A stretch of 20,579 nt of DNA from Campylobacteraceae bacterium (GCA_027081065.1 JALWLW010000040.1:1-20579); one strand, 5' to 3'. Shown: positions 1 to 7,798, counted from the stretch's first letter. The notes: generated by a model from the letters alone, not told the origin. Numbers and translations are program-made.

Positions 1-208
1 AAAATTATTTTTTATATTTTATTAAGTTTATTTCACAATTACTACATAATCTTCTGCTTATATTAAAAAATCGTTGTTTTATATGTTAATTCATACTTTT
101 TTAATGAAAGAAATAAGCATCTTTTTTAATTTTTGAATACTAAGGAGTTACAAAAGAGTGTAAAGTTTGTTATTTTAGATGTTAGAGGAGGTTGTGGAGG
201 TTTTTAAC

Positions 209-260
209 TGTAGGTTCGATTTTATCGAACGTTAAATTGTTCGATGAAATCGAACCTACA
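209..260. repeat. long imperfect palindrome behind nrdA (dispersed repeat, copy 1)
   Basis: Two 22-base arms (209-230 and 239-260) are reverse complements with a single difference and an 8-base loop. The core is GTTCGAT..AATCGAACCTACA. It sits 23 bases beyond the nrdA stop, so it could act as a transcription end for nrdA, but no T-run follows on the minus strand. Related sequence recurs at 4139-4153 and 6382-6402, which points to a REP-like dispersed element. The AT-rich sequence at 1-208 shows no gene or other element that I can support. Confidence 0.75.
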
Positions 261-283
261 AATTCTTAATATTATTTAACTAT

Positions 284-2671
284 CTACTGACACCCAACAC
301 ATTCCATAGAACGGTCTTCCACATCTCCAGAACTTTCAGGTGATTGACTTCTTAAGTAGTAGGTTGACTTCAAACCAAATTTCCAAGCGTTCATGTAAAT
401 CTCGTTTAAATACTTTCCAGATGCTTTGTCAAGTGTAATGAAAATGTTAAGCGACTGACCTTGGTCAATCCATTTTTGTCGTATTGCCCCTGCTTTGATT
501 AACACATTTTGATTAAGATCATAAGCTGGTGTATAATAATTCCACGTATCAGCTGACAACTTAGGAGCACAAACAGGAATGAGACCTGACAAGTTTTCCT
601 CGAACCATTTACGTTTGTAAACTGGTTCAATCGCCTGGGTTGTCCCTGTCAAGATAGAGATTGACGAAGTTGGTGCAATTGCCATCAAGTAACCATTACG
701 CATTCCGTCAACCTTTACTTTTTCTTTCAACTTTGTCCAGTCATGGGTGTAACCAAAAAGTCCACCACGTTCAACCAGTTTACAAGCTTCGGCATTTGCA
801 TTGTCAATAGGAAAGATTCCTTTTGACCAATCTGAACCATCATACGTTGGATATTTTCCTTTTTCAATTGCTAAGTTACTTGAACTCTCAATCGCATAAT
901 ATGAGACTGATTCCATCACTTCATCAATTTTTATAAAATGTTCATTTGAACCCCACTCAATTTTTGCTTCTGCTAACATCTGTGCTTCACCCATAACACC
1001 TAAACCAATTGAGCGAGACTTCTCATTTGTCTTCTTAACTTTTGACAAAGGGTAGAAGTTTAAGTCAATAACATTGTCAAGCATTCTAATGGCTGTAGGT
1101 ATAACTCTTGCTAAGTCTTCGTTAGTGTGAACTTTTGACAGGTTGATTGACGCGAGGTTACAAACAGCTGTGTCACCATCACTTAACTCTTTGTCTACCA
1201 TCCAAATTTGTTTACCATTAAGTGTGTCAAGTGCTGTAACTTTTTTAGCAGGTTTTGTTGTACCATTACCAACAGTTAACATCTCTTCTTCTTCATAAAC
1301 TTCAACTGACCCATCAGTAAATGTAAACTGAATTTTATAATGGTTAGGAGCAGTATTTTGAAAAATCTCTGTACATAAGTTAGAAGAACGAATAATTCCT
1401 GCATGTTTGTTAGGGTTTGATTTGTTTGCTGTGTCTTTAAATGTTAAGAAAGGATTACCCGTTTCAAAGTACGAACGTAAAATCTCTTTCCATAAACCTT
1501 TGGCTGAGATAACCTCTTTAGTTATCACATCATCACTCTGCTCAAGTTCTAAGTAACGTGCTTCAAACTCTTTTCCATATAAATCGGTAAGTTCTCTCAC
1601 CTCATAAGGGTCAAATAATGTCCAAGTAGCATCAGCTGCTACACGCTCCATAAACAAGTCATTAAGCCATAAAGCAGGAAAAAGGTCATGCGCTCGTCTA
1701 CGCTCTTCACCAGAGTTTTTCTTAAGGTCAAGAAAGTCACGAACGTCAATGTGCCAAGGCTCAATGTAAACAGCAATAGCCCCTTTACGTGTTCCTAATT
1801 GGTCAACAGCAATGGCAACGTCATTGGCAATTTTAAGAAAAGGTACTATTCCACCAGCTGCATGTTTATGTCCATCAATAAATGAACCCATACCACGAAC
1901 TTGTGACCAGTCCCAACCAATACCACCACCAAATTTTGACAAGAGAGCCATCTCTTTGTAAACATCGAAGATACCCTCTATGTTGTCAGGGCTTGATCCA
2001 ATGTAACAAGATGACAACTGATGTCTAGGGGTTCTTGCATTTGACAAGGTAGGTGTAGCAGCCATTACTTCAAATTTTGACAAGATGTCGTAAAACTTCT
2101 TTGCCCATGTTTGACAATCAAACTCATTTTGAGCTAGAAACATGGCAACCCCCATAAAGAGTTGTTGAGGAAGCTCTATGCAAAGTCCATTTTTATCTTT
2201 AAGTAAATAACGATCATAAAGTGTTCGAATTCCAAGGTAGTTAAATTGTAAATCACGTTCTGGTTTGAGGTAGTCATTTAAGTCATCCAAATCATATTTA
2301 TCTTTTAAGCCAAGTAGAATTCTTCCCTCTTTTTCACCTTTTTCAAAATACTTTTTTAAGTGTGAATAAGATTGCCCCTTAGTACCACCCACATTACGTC
2401 CTGCTTTATGATAGAGGTCATACAAGAAGAGTCGTGAAGCAACAAACGTCCAATTTGGTCGGTCAATATCAATCTTGTCAACAGCTGTCTTTATGAGTGT
2501 CTGCTGAATATCTTCAGATGACATCATGTCTTGAAACTGTAAATTTGCATCCACCTCTAATTCACTCTGATTGACACCCTCTAAACCCTCTACTGATGCT
2601 GAGGTATTTTTTTGAATTTTTGTAATGTCTAAAGTTTCAATACGACCACTTCTTTTAACAACTCTTATCAT
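284..2671 (-). CDS. nrdA: ribonucleoside-diphosphate reductase, large (alpha) subunit, class I
   Basis: This is the catalytic subunit that reduces ribonucleoside diphosphates to deoxyribonucleotides in the cytoplasm, together with NrdB, which is not in this window. It is 795 residues long. The ATP cone is at about 3-90 (VVKRSGR start). The redox cysteines are C222 (SSCYIG) and C504 (AVCNLASINL). The thiyl-radical site is NLCTEI, with N431, C433 and E435. The radical-transfer tyrosine pair is Y771-Y772 (STYYLR). The C-terminal relay is C791-xx-C794. Compared with the E. coli enzyme as I recall it, the spacing between the radical cysteine and the second redox cysteine is about 48 residues longer, so residues about 441-500 form an insertion. 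From memory, Helicobacter NrdA has a similar one. The start is supported by AGGAG 8 bases upstream. The gene stands alone. Confidence 0.96.
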   Translation of the reverse strand: MIRVVKRSGRIETLDITKIQKNTSASVEGLEGVNQSELEVDANLQFQDMMSSEDIQQTLIKTAVDKIDIDRPNWTFVASRLFLYDLYHKAGRNVGGTKGQSYSHLKKYFEKGEKEGRILLGLKDKYDLDDLNDYLKPERDLQFNYLGIRTLYDRYLLKDKNGLCIELPQQLFMGVAMFLAQNEFDCQTWAKKFYDILSKFEVMAATPTLSNARTPRHQLSSCYIGSSPDNIEGIFDVYKEMALLSKFGGGIGWDWSQVRGMGSFIDGHKHAAGGIVPFLKIANDVAIAVDQLGTRKGAIAVYIEPWHIDVRDFLDLKKNSGEERRRAHDLFPALWLNDLFMERVAADATWTLFDPYEVRELTDLYGKEFEARYLELEQSDDVITKEVISAKGLWKEILRSYFETGNPFLTFKDTANKSNPNKHAGIIRSSNLCTEIFQNTAPNHYKIQFTFTDGSVEVYEEEEMLTVGNGTTKPAKKVTALDTLNGKQIWMVDKELSDGDTAVCNLASINLSKVHTNEDLARVIPTAIRMLDNVIDLNFYPLSKVKKTNEKSRSIGLGVMGEAQMLAEAKIEWGSNEHFIKIDEVMESVSYYAIESSSNLAIEKGKYPTYDGSDWSKGIFPIDNANAEACKLVERGGLFGYTHDWTKLKEKVKVDGMRNGYLMAIAPTSSISILTGTTQAIEPVYKRKWFEENLSGLIPVCAPKLSADTWNYYTPAYDLNQNVLIKAGAIRQKWIDQGQSLNIFITLDKASGKYLNEIYMNAWKFGLKSTYYLRSQSPESSGDVEDRSMECVGCQ

Positions 2672-2716
2672 ATATTTTCTCCTATATTAACTCTTCTTAA
2701 TAGTACTAAAAAACTC

Positions 2717-2722
2717 TTTATA
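2717..2722 (-). promoter_or_regulatory. possible -10 element for nrdA
   Basis: On the minus strand TATAAA lies about 45 bases ahead of the nrdA start in a very AT-rich 108-base gap. No clear -35 is present, as is usual for sigma-70 promoters in Campylobacterota. The gap is so AT-rich that chance matches are likely. Confidence 0.3.
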
Positions 2723-2779
2723 GTTGTGTTAAAAAAAGTTATTTAAAATTTATTTTTATTCTTTAATTTTATATTTATA

Positions 2780-4108
2780 TTACTTAAAAACTCTTGCAAA
2801 AATCGCATCTACATTTTTCGTATAGTAGTCAAAGTTAAAACACTCTCTAATCTGCTCTTCACTGAGTAACTCTCTTAGCTCATCATCTGCAAGTAGGTAT
2901 TGAAGGTAAAGTGACTCACCTTTTTCATTAGTAGAAGATTTACCTTGTTGAATCTCTTCCCAAACTTTCATGGCATTTCTTTGAACAATTCGGTAGGCAT
3001 CTTCACGGCTTACACCTGCAAGTGGAAGTTCAAGTAATACTCTTTGAGAAAATACAAGACCACCTGTTAGGTTTAGGTTTTTCATCATGTTCTCTGGCAT
3101 TACTGTTAAGTTTTCAATAACGTTGTTCATTCTGTGTAACATAAAGTCTGTAGTTATAAACGCATCAGGCAACCAAAAACGCTCTGTAGATGAGTGAGAG
3201 ATGTCACGCTCATGCCATAGGGCTACATTTTCCATAGCAGGGTTAGCATAGGCTCTAATCATTCGTGCAAGACCTGTAATGTTCTCTGTCAAGATAGGGT
3301 TTCTTTTATGTGGCATAGCAGAACTTCCCTTTTGACCTTTGGCAAAGAACTCTTCAGCTTCGTATACTTCTGTTCGTTGTAGGTGTCTTACTTGAACAGC
3401 AAACTTCTCAACACTTGAAGCCATCATTGCTAGTGCAGTTGCAAGTCTTGCGTATCTGTCTCTGTGAACAACTTGGTTTGAACATGGTTCTGGTTTAAGC
3501 CCTAGCTCTTCCATGGCATACTCTTCAAGCTCTAGTGGTGCATGTGCAAAGTTCCCCATAGCGCCACTTATCTGACCAACAGCTATCACTTCCATGGTCT
3601 GCTCTAAGTTTAGCAAGTGACGAGCCATCTCATCGTACCAAACAGCCAAAGTAAGACCAAAAGTAATTGGCTCTCCGTGGATACCATGTGAACGACCAAC
3701 CATTAAAGTCATTTTATGTTCTTGGGCTCTTTTCTTGATTGACTCCATCATCATCTTAACATCTTCTATGATGATTTCTAAAGAGGCTTTCATCTGTAAT
3801 GCAACACCTGTGTCAACTGCATCTGAACTTGTCATTCCGTAGTGGAACCATCTTGACTCTTCTCCAAGACTTTCTGAAACAGAAGTGTTAAAAGCAATAA
3901 GGTCATGCTTTGTAACTGCTTCAATCTCTTCTATACGTTCTACTGAAAAAGTTGCGTTTTTTACAATTTTGTCTGCATCCTCTTGTGGAATCTTCCCAAG
4001 TTTTGCCCAAGCTTTTACAGCTGCTTTTTCAACTTCTAGCCACGCTGCGTATCGTGCATGTTGTGTCCATTTTTCTGTCATCTCTGGTCTTGCGTATCGT
4101 TCTACCAT
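2780..4108 (-). CDS. purB: adenylosuccinate lyase
   Basis: Lyase that removes fumarate from SAICAR (giving AICAR) and from adenylosuccinate (giving AMP) in purine synthesis. It is a cytoplasmic homotetramer of the fumarase/aspartase superfamily. With the start used here it has 442 residues. H68 (TKHD), H89 (HYGMTSSD) and H141 (RSHGIHGEP) fall at the numbers I recall for the catalytic histidines of B. subtilis PurB. The superfamily signature SSAMPHKRNP is at 262-271 and supplies the catalytic serine. The frame is open back to an ATG at 4156. I chose the ATG at 4106-4108 because AAGGA precedes it at normal spacing, and because the extra 16 codons would be read from a palindromic repeat. Confidence 0.96.
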   Translation of the reverse strand: MVERYARPEMTEKWTQHARYAAWLEVEKAAVKAWAKLGKIPQEDADKIVKNATFSVERIEEIEAVTKHDLIAFNTSVSESLGEESRWFHYGMTSSDAVDTGVALQMKASLEIIIEDVKMMMESIKKRAQEHKMTLMVGRSHGIHGEPITFGLTLAVWYDEMARHLLNLEQTMEVIAVGQISGAMGNFAHAPLELEEYAMEELGLKPEPCSNQVVHRDRYARLATALAMMASSVEKFAVQVRHLQRTEVYEAEEFFAKGQKGSSAMPHKRNPILTENITGLARMIRAYANPAMENVALWHERDISHSSTERFWLPDAFITTDFMLHRMNNVIENLTVMPENMMKNLNLTGGLVFSQRVLLELPLAGVSREDAYRIVQRNAMKVWEEIQQGKSSTNEKGESLYLQYLLADDELRELLSEEQIRECFNFDYYTKNVDAIFARVFK

Positions 4109-4138
4109 TTTAGTCCTTGGAGTAATTAGAATATATCG

Positions 4139-4153
4139 TTCGAGGGAATCGAA
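4139..4153. repeat. short palindrome upstream of purB (dispersed repeat, copy 3)
   Basis: GTTCGAGGGAATCGAAC is a 6-bp inverted repeat around 5 bases. It shares the GTTCGA..AATCGAAC core of the elements at 209-260 and 6382-6402 but lacks the CCTACA end. It lies in the purB leader, so a purB transcript started upstream could form this hairpin. Confidence 0.5.
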
Positions 4154-4161
4154 CAAGAAAT

Positions 4162-4185
4162 TATCATAAGTTTTTATGATAGAAT
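4162..4185. promoter_or_regulatory. divergent purB / rluA-family promoter region with overlapping palindrome
   Basis: TATCATAA, four bases, then TTATGATA form a perfect palindrome at 4162-4181. On the plus strand it runs into TGATAGAAT, an extended -10 (TGn-TAGAAT, 4177-4185) about 34 bases ahead of the pseudouridine synthase start. On the minus strand it reads TATGATAATTT, a possible -10 for purB. The same ATGATAGAATT string occurs ahead of rsmA, which supports the plus-strand call. An operator function for the palindrome is only inferred. Confidence 0.45.
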
Positions 4186-4218
4186 TCTATCCAATTAGAG
4201 TAAAAAAGAGGTAAAAAT

Positions 4219-5151
4219 ATGCCATTCGTAAAACGTCCTTTTCATGTAGAAAAACCAACTAAAGCCTTTCTATTTATTATGAAACAATTTAACTTTACAC
4301 AGGGTGAAGCACAACGGCTTATTGCTAAAGGGCGTGTTCTGATAAATGGTGAATCTATCTATTACACAGGTGCTATCATTGAAGGTGACATAGAGGTGGT
4401 TTACTTTGAACCAAAGAGCCGAGGAGTTAAACCTATCTTTGTTGACAAAAACTTTTTAGTCTTTGACAAACCATCAGGAGTACTTGTTCATCCTAACACT
4501 ATGGCAACAGAGTACTCCATGCTTGACGAGGTTAGAACCCACTCAGGACAAAATGCTAATGGAACACATAGAATCGATATGGAAACCTCTGGACTTTTTT
4601 TAGCAAGTCGCCATAAAGATGCAGAGCGTTTTCTGAAAGGTTCATTTGAAGCCAAGAAAATTAAAAAACAATACTTAGCATGGGTCACAGGGAAGTTAAC
4701 AGAACCTTTTACTGTTGATGAAGGTATACGTGTTCGAAACGATTATGCAACCAAGAAACATAAAGTAGAGATTTCAAAAGAGGGTAAAAAGGCTGTTACA
4801 GATTTTGTTCCTCTTATGTATGACGAAGAGCTTGACACAACTTTAATAGAGTGTAAACCTCAAAATGGAAGACTACATCAGATACGTATTCATTTGTTTC
4901 ACGTGAAACATCCTATACTTGGTGACCCTATATATGGTACATCGTTTGAAGCTTCTGACAAATATCTTGACATGAAGATTACAGAAGAAGAAAGATTCAT
5001 CGAAACGGGGGCAACACGTCTTATGCTTCATGCCAATACACTACACTTCCCTTATGAAGCTACTTATCACATAAAGTCTAAAGTTGATTTTAGTAAAGTT
5101 AAAAGAGATATTTGTCCAACAGAAAAGAGAATGTTTAACAAGAATCCATAG
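4219..5151 (+). CDS. RluA-family RNA pseudouridine synthase
   Basis: Converts specific uridines in rRNA or tRNA to pseudouridine; the target cannot be told from sequence. It is 310 residues long. An S4-like RNA-binding region is at about 17-65 (GEAQRLIAKGRVLINGE). The catalytic domain opens with FLVFDKPSGVLVHP at 79-92. The catalytic aspartate is D120 in HRIDMETSG. The usual family form is HRLDKETSG or HRLDRETSG, so the residue after D is methionine here. The conserved GRLHQIRIHL is at 217-226. The start has AGAGG just upstream. An exact parS palindrome lies within the coding sequence at 4895-4910, encoding part of LFHVKHP. The gene diverges from purB and converges on a small membrane-protein gene. 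Confidence 0.92.
   Translation: MPFVKRPFHVEKPTKAFLFIMKQFNFTQGEAQRLIAKGRVLINGESIYYTGAIIEGDIEVVYFEPKSRGVKPIFVDKNFLVFDKPSGVLVHPNTMATEYSMLDEVRTHSGQNANGTHRIDMETSGLFLASRHKDAERFLKGSFEAKKIKKQYLAWVTGKLTEPFTVDEGIRVRNDYATKKHKVEISKEGKKAVTDFVPLMYDEELDTTLIECKPQNGRLHQIRIHLFHVKHPILGDPIYGTSFEASDKYLDMKITEEERFIETGATRLMLHANTLHFPYEATYHIKSKVDFSKVKRDICPTEKRMFNKNP
4895..4910. other. parS site (ParB-binding centromere sequence), copy 1
   Basis: TGTTTCACGTGAAACA is a perfect 16-bp palindrome identical to the bacterial parS consensus recognised by ParB/Spo0J. It is inside the pseudouridine synthase gene. A second identical copy is at 6705-6720. Known parS sites are often inside genes and cluster near oriC. Confidence 0.85.
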
Positions 5152-5171
5152 GATACTTTTTAAAAGTAGCC
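5151..5171. terminator. weak hairpin between convergent genes
   Basis: GGATACTTTT and AAAAGTAGCC form an inverted repeat with one mismatch and almost no loop, so the real stem is shorter. It joins the end of the pseudouridine synthase gene to the end of the small membrane-protein gene. A bidirectional terminator is plausible from position, but there is no clear T-run. Confidence 0.3.
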
Positions 5172-5269
5172 TACTCCTCCTCTTCTGTTATAGCTTTATA
5201 AACACCCCATGCAGAAAGCACAACAACTACAGCTAAAAACACAATAAATGAAATATCTAAAAGTGTCAT
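5171..5269 (-). CDS. small single-pass membrane protein (32 residues)
   Basis: This short gene lies directly behind rlmN. It encodes 32 residues: MTLLDIS, one hydrophobic helix at about 6-24 (FIVFLAVVVVLSAWGV), then YKAIT and four glutamates. By the charge pattern I cannot decide its orientation. GGAGG, encoded in the last codons of rlmN, lies 6-7 bases ahead of its ATG, an excellent ribosome site that implies coupling to rlmN. From memory, C. jejuni has a small hydrophobic protein (Cj1714) next to its rlmN (Cj1713), so this is likely a conserved small protein. I do not know its function. Confidence 0.75.
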   Translation of the reverse strand: MTLLDISFIVFLAVVVVLSAWGVYKAITEEEE

Positions 5270-5270
5270 C

Positions 5271-6353
5271 TTAAACCTCCTTTTCTAATTCATTATCTCT
5301 AAGTTGTCCACAAGCAGCTGAGATGTCAAGTCCTTTTGACTCTCTTATGGTACAGTGTAAACCATGCTTTGTTAAGTACGCTTGAAAGGCTTTCATATCC
5401 TTTTCTTCTGGTCGTTTAAACTCTGTTCCACCATAAGGGTTAAAGTAAATCAGATTGACCTTTGACTTTATTCCGTTAAGAAGTGACAAGAGTTTTTTAG
5501 CAGCATCCATGCTGTCATTGACATCTTTTATGACAAGGTACTCAAACATTACCCTCTTTCTATCGTTTACAGGAAACTCTTTTACAGCATCAATAATTGA
5601 CTGAATGTTGTAAGCTTTGTTAATAGGCATTAGCTTTTCTCTTAATTCATCGTCAACAGCGTGTAAAGAGATGGCAAGGTTAACACCTAATTCTAATTTA
5701 CCTAACTTTACAATTTTAGTAGATAATCCAGAAGTTGAAATGGTTTGTCTATGTGCTGCAATTGCCATTCCATCTTTGTCAGCAAATACACGTGAGCTTT
5801 GTGCAACAGCATTTAAGTTGTCAAGTGGTTCACCCATTCCCATGTAAACAATATTAAGTCTTCTGTTCGCGTCAATGTTATTATCTTTTTTAATGTAACG
5901 TATCTGTTCAACAATTTCACCTGCTGTCAAGTTAGCAATGAACCCTGACTTAGCAGTAAGACAAAAAGCACAACCAACTTTACAACCAACCTGACAAGAG
6001 ATACAAACAGTGTACTTCTCTTGTTGTTTAACTGATCCATCTTCATTAAACTGTTTTTTCTTCATAAGAAGTAAAACGGTTTCAACGGTGTTTCCATCTT
6101 CTAATTGAAAAAGGTATTTAATGCTTCCATCTTTACTTGACTCTTTTTTGACAAGCTTTAAAGGTTCTATTCGGTACTTCTCTTTGAGCTCATCTTTTAA
6201 AGCTTGTGGAAGGTTTTTCATTTCGTCAAATGAGTTTACATATTTATGATAAAGCCAAGAGTAAACTTGTTTAGCTCTAAAAGCAGGTTTAATTAAACCT
6301 GATAACTCTTCTCTTGTAAAGTCTTGTATGGACTGTTTTGGTTCTGTTCTCAT
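5271..6353 (-). CDS. rlmN: dual-specificity 23S rRNA / tRNA adenine-C2 methyltransferase (radical SAM)
   Basis: Methylates C2 of A2503 in 23S rRNA and A37 of some tRNAs using a radical SAM, methyl-cysteine mechanism. It is 360 residues long, normal for the family. The 4Fe-4S cluster cysteines are C124, C128 and C131 (GCKVGCAFC), followed by the MGMGEP motif at 171-176. The conserved cysteines known as C118 and C355 in E. coli correspond to C117 (TVC) and C348 (DISAACGQL), so the enzyme looks fully active. The N-terminal part (about 8-65) fits the family's accessory domain. Only a weak purine-rich ribosome site (AGAAAGAA) precedes the ATG. The small membrane-protein gene follows after one base. 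Confidence 0.95.
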   Translation of the reverse strand: MRTEPKQSIQDFTREELSGLIKPAFRAKQVYSWLYHKYVNSFDEMKNLPQALKDELKEKYRIEPLKLVKKESSKDGSIKYLFQLEDGNTVETVLLLMKKKQFNEDGSVKQQEKYTVCISCQVGCKVGCAFCLTAKSGFIANLTAGEIVEQIRYIKKDNNIDANRRLNIVYMGMGEPLDNLNAVAQSSRVFADKDGMAIAAHRQTISTSGLSTKIVKLGKLELGVNLAISLHAVDDELREKLMPINKAYNIQSIIDAVKEFPVNDRKRVMFEYLVIKDVNDSMDAAKKLLSLLNGIKSKVNLIYFNPYGGTEFKRPEEKDMKAFQAYLTKHGLHCTIRESKGLDISAACGQLRDNELEKEV

Positions 6354-6381
6354 ATGGGATTCTTTCTAATTCTATTTTATT

Positions 6382-6402
6382 GTTCGATTTAATCGCACCT
6401 AC
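6382..6402. repeat. dispersed repeat, half copy, between rlmN and its upstream gene
   Basis: The sequence from GTTCGATTTAATCG through CACCTAC matches the right arm of the palindrome at 209-260 at 18 of 21 positions. It covers the stop codon of the phosphorylase-like gene (6399-6401) and the start of the 45-base gap to rlmN. Only one arm is clearly present, so it reads as a decayed or partial copy. Confidence 0.5.
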
Positions 6403-6983
6403 GGAAATTGATAATCTGGAAATTCATCGTCATTATCTTCGCTAAGAACAGGCATATCTTCACTTGACATATGAATGTATTTTGTTAATCTTTTCAGTGC
6501 TTCTGTATGGTTGTCAAGAAAAGTTTGATGAGCTTTTTCATTACAATAGTTTGTTACAATGAATGCACCTGCAACTGGAATGTTAAATGCTTTAGCAACT
6601 TTAACTACAGCAAAGAACTCCATATTTTCAAGATATATATTATTTGCAATGTAATGCTTTGACAAGCTTTCATCGGTTGTAATATAATTCGATGAATTGA
6701 CAATTGTTTCACGTGAAACATCTTCAGATGCTGAGACAACATTGTCAAGTGGTGTATAAGCTTTGGCATTAAAAAAACCATTCTCAATATTGGATGCTGT
6801 CTTAGATTCAATAATATCAAAGATATTATGTTCTCCATAAGAACCAGCTGTCCCAACAAAAAAGATAAAAGAAGGAGGTGTGGTCACACATAACTTAGTT
6901 AAATTAATAGCCATATCTGTCATCCCTATTCCCATAGGTTTTGCAAAATCAAAAGTTTCGCTTTCTCCTGCACATATAAACAT
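6399..6983 (-). CDS. nucleoside phosphorylase / MTA-SAH nucleosidase-like protein, compact
   Basis: The fold resembles the PNP/UDP phosphorylase family, whose members cleave N-glycosidic bonds of nucleosides. It is 194 residues, short beside MTA/SAH nucleosidases (about 230). A GIG motif is at 18-20, the glycine-rich FVGTAGSYG at 42-50, and the sugar-binding NME at 120-122 corresponds to the EME of E. coli MTAN. Where MTAN has its catalytic aspartate (ISD), this protein has VTN (N145), so substrate and even activity are uncertain. The tail is acidic (SEDNDDEF). The start codon is one base after the hisF stop with AAGGA 6 bases upstream, so it is translated with hisF. An exact parS site is embedded at residues about 88-93. 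Confidence 0.7.
   Translation of the reverse strand: MFICAGESETFDFAKPMGIGMTDMAINLTKLCVTTPPSFIFFVGTAGSYGEHNIFDIIESKTASNIENGFFNAKAYTPLDNVVSASEDVSRETIVNSSNYITTDESLSKHYIANNIYLENMEFFAVVKVAKAFNIPVAGAFIVTNYCNEKAHQTFLDNHTEALKRLTKYIHMSSEDMPVLSEDNDDEFPDYQFP
6705..6720. other. parS site (ParB-binding centromere sequence), copy 2
   Basis: Second exact TGTTTCACGTGAAACA, 1.8 kb from the copy at 4895-4910 and in a different gene and reading frame (read as DVSRET on the minus strand). Two exact 16-mers this close together cannot reasonably be chance or a protein constraint. Confidence 0.85.
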
Positions 6984-6984
6984 C

Positions 6985-7749
6985 TTATATCCTTACTGGA
7001 ATTTTTTCATCACGTAAGTAATGTTTTAAATCCATAATATCAATTTCTCTAAAATGAAAAATAGAAGCAGCTAAAGCAGCATCTGCATTTCCTTTTGTAA
7101 AAGCATCTTTCATATGTTCCATAGTTCCAGCACCTCCAGAGGCTATTATGGGAATGTTTACTACCTCTGCAATACGAGCATTAAGGTCGTTAGCAAAACC
7201 TGCTTTTGTTCCGTCACTGTCCATTGAAGTTATGAGTAATTCACCTGCTCCTCTTTCATACGATTCTTTTGCCCACTCAATTGCATCTATGCCTGTGTCA
7301 TTTCTTCCACCATGGGTAAAGATGTTCCATTTATTCTCAGCTACTTTTTTTGCATCAATAGCAACAACAATACATTGCGAACCAAAACGCTTAGCTCCTT
7401 CATTAATGAACTCTGATCTTTTAATGGCTGCTGAATTGATACTCACTTTGTCACAACCAACATTTAAAAGTTTATAAATATCATTAAGCTCACGAATACC
7501 ACCACCAACGGTCAAAGGAATAAAAACTTCTTGAGCAACTTCTTTCACTACATCTACAATGGTAGCTCGTCCTTCATGGGTTGCACCAATGTCTAAAAAG
7601 GTAATCTCATCAGCACCTTCTATGTTATAACGCTTAGCAACTTCAACAGGGTCACCTGCATCCCTTAAGCCTACAAAATTTACACCTTTTACTACGCGTC
7701 CATTGTCTACATCGAGGCAAGGTATTATGCGTTTTGCAAAATATTCCAT
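6985..7749 (-). CDS. hisF: imidazole glycerol phosphate synthase, cyclase subunit
   Basis: Cyclase half of the HisH-HisF enzyme. It uses ammonia from HisH to convert PRFAR into imidazole glycerol phosphate (histidine synthesis) and AICAR (purine synthesis). It is a 254-residue TIM barrel. The catalytic aspartates are D13 ([10 protein letters not shown]) and D132 (VAIDAKK), equivalent to D11 and D130 of the T. maritima enzyme. The phosphate-binding VGGGIR is at 81-86. AAGGA precedes the ATG at good spacing. No other his gene is in the window; it is instead followed, after one base, by a nucleoside-phosphorylase-like gene. Confidence 0.96.
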   Translation of the reverse strand: MEYFAKRIIPCLDVDNGRVVKGVNFVGLRDAGDPVEVAKRYNIEGADEITFLDIGATHEGRATIVDVVKEVAQEVFIPLTVGGGIRELNDIYKLLNVGCDKVSINSAAIKRSEFINEGAKRFGSQCIVVAIDAKKVAENKWNIFTHGGRNDTGIDAIEWAKESYERGAGELLITSMDSDGTKAGFANDLNARIAEVVNIPIIASGGAGTMEHMKDAFTKGNADAALAASIFHFREIDIMDLKHYLRDEKIPVRI

Positions 7750-7787
7750 TCTTTTCCTTCTATTGTCTAATGTTTAGCGACATTAAT

Positions 7788-7798
7788 TATGATAGAAT
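7788..7798 (+). promoter_or_regulatory. extended -10 promoter for rsmA-rnj
   Basis: TATGATAGAAT contains TGn-TAGAAT (-10 at 7793-7798), the same string as ahead of the pseudouridine synthase gene. A transcript would start near 7805, leaving a leader of about 58 bases before the rsmA ATG. No -35 is visible. Confidence 0.45.

Noticed and set aside
134..207. Short TTG-started frame of 24 codons before the palindrome at 209
   Set aside because: No ribosome site, rare start codon, and no recognisable product.
2700..2760. NrdR box ahead of nrdA
   Set aside because: Only one half (ACACAACTATA) resembles the consensus, and there is no second box at the required spacing.
4109..4156. Sixteen extra N-terminal codons for PurB
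   Set aside because: They would be read from a palindromic repeat and lack a ribosome site. The later ATG has AAGGA and gives catalytic histidines at the family's usual numbers.
5785..5793. Possible third parS around ACACGTGAG in rlmN
   Set aside because: Only about half of the 16 positions match. The central CACGTG alone is not evidence.
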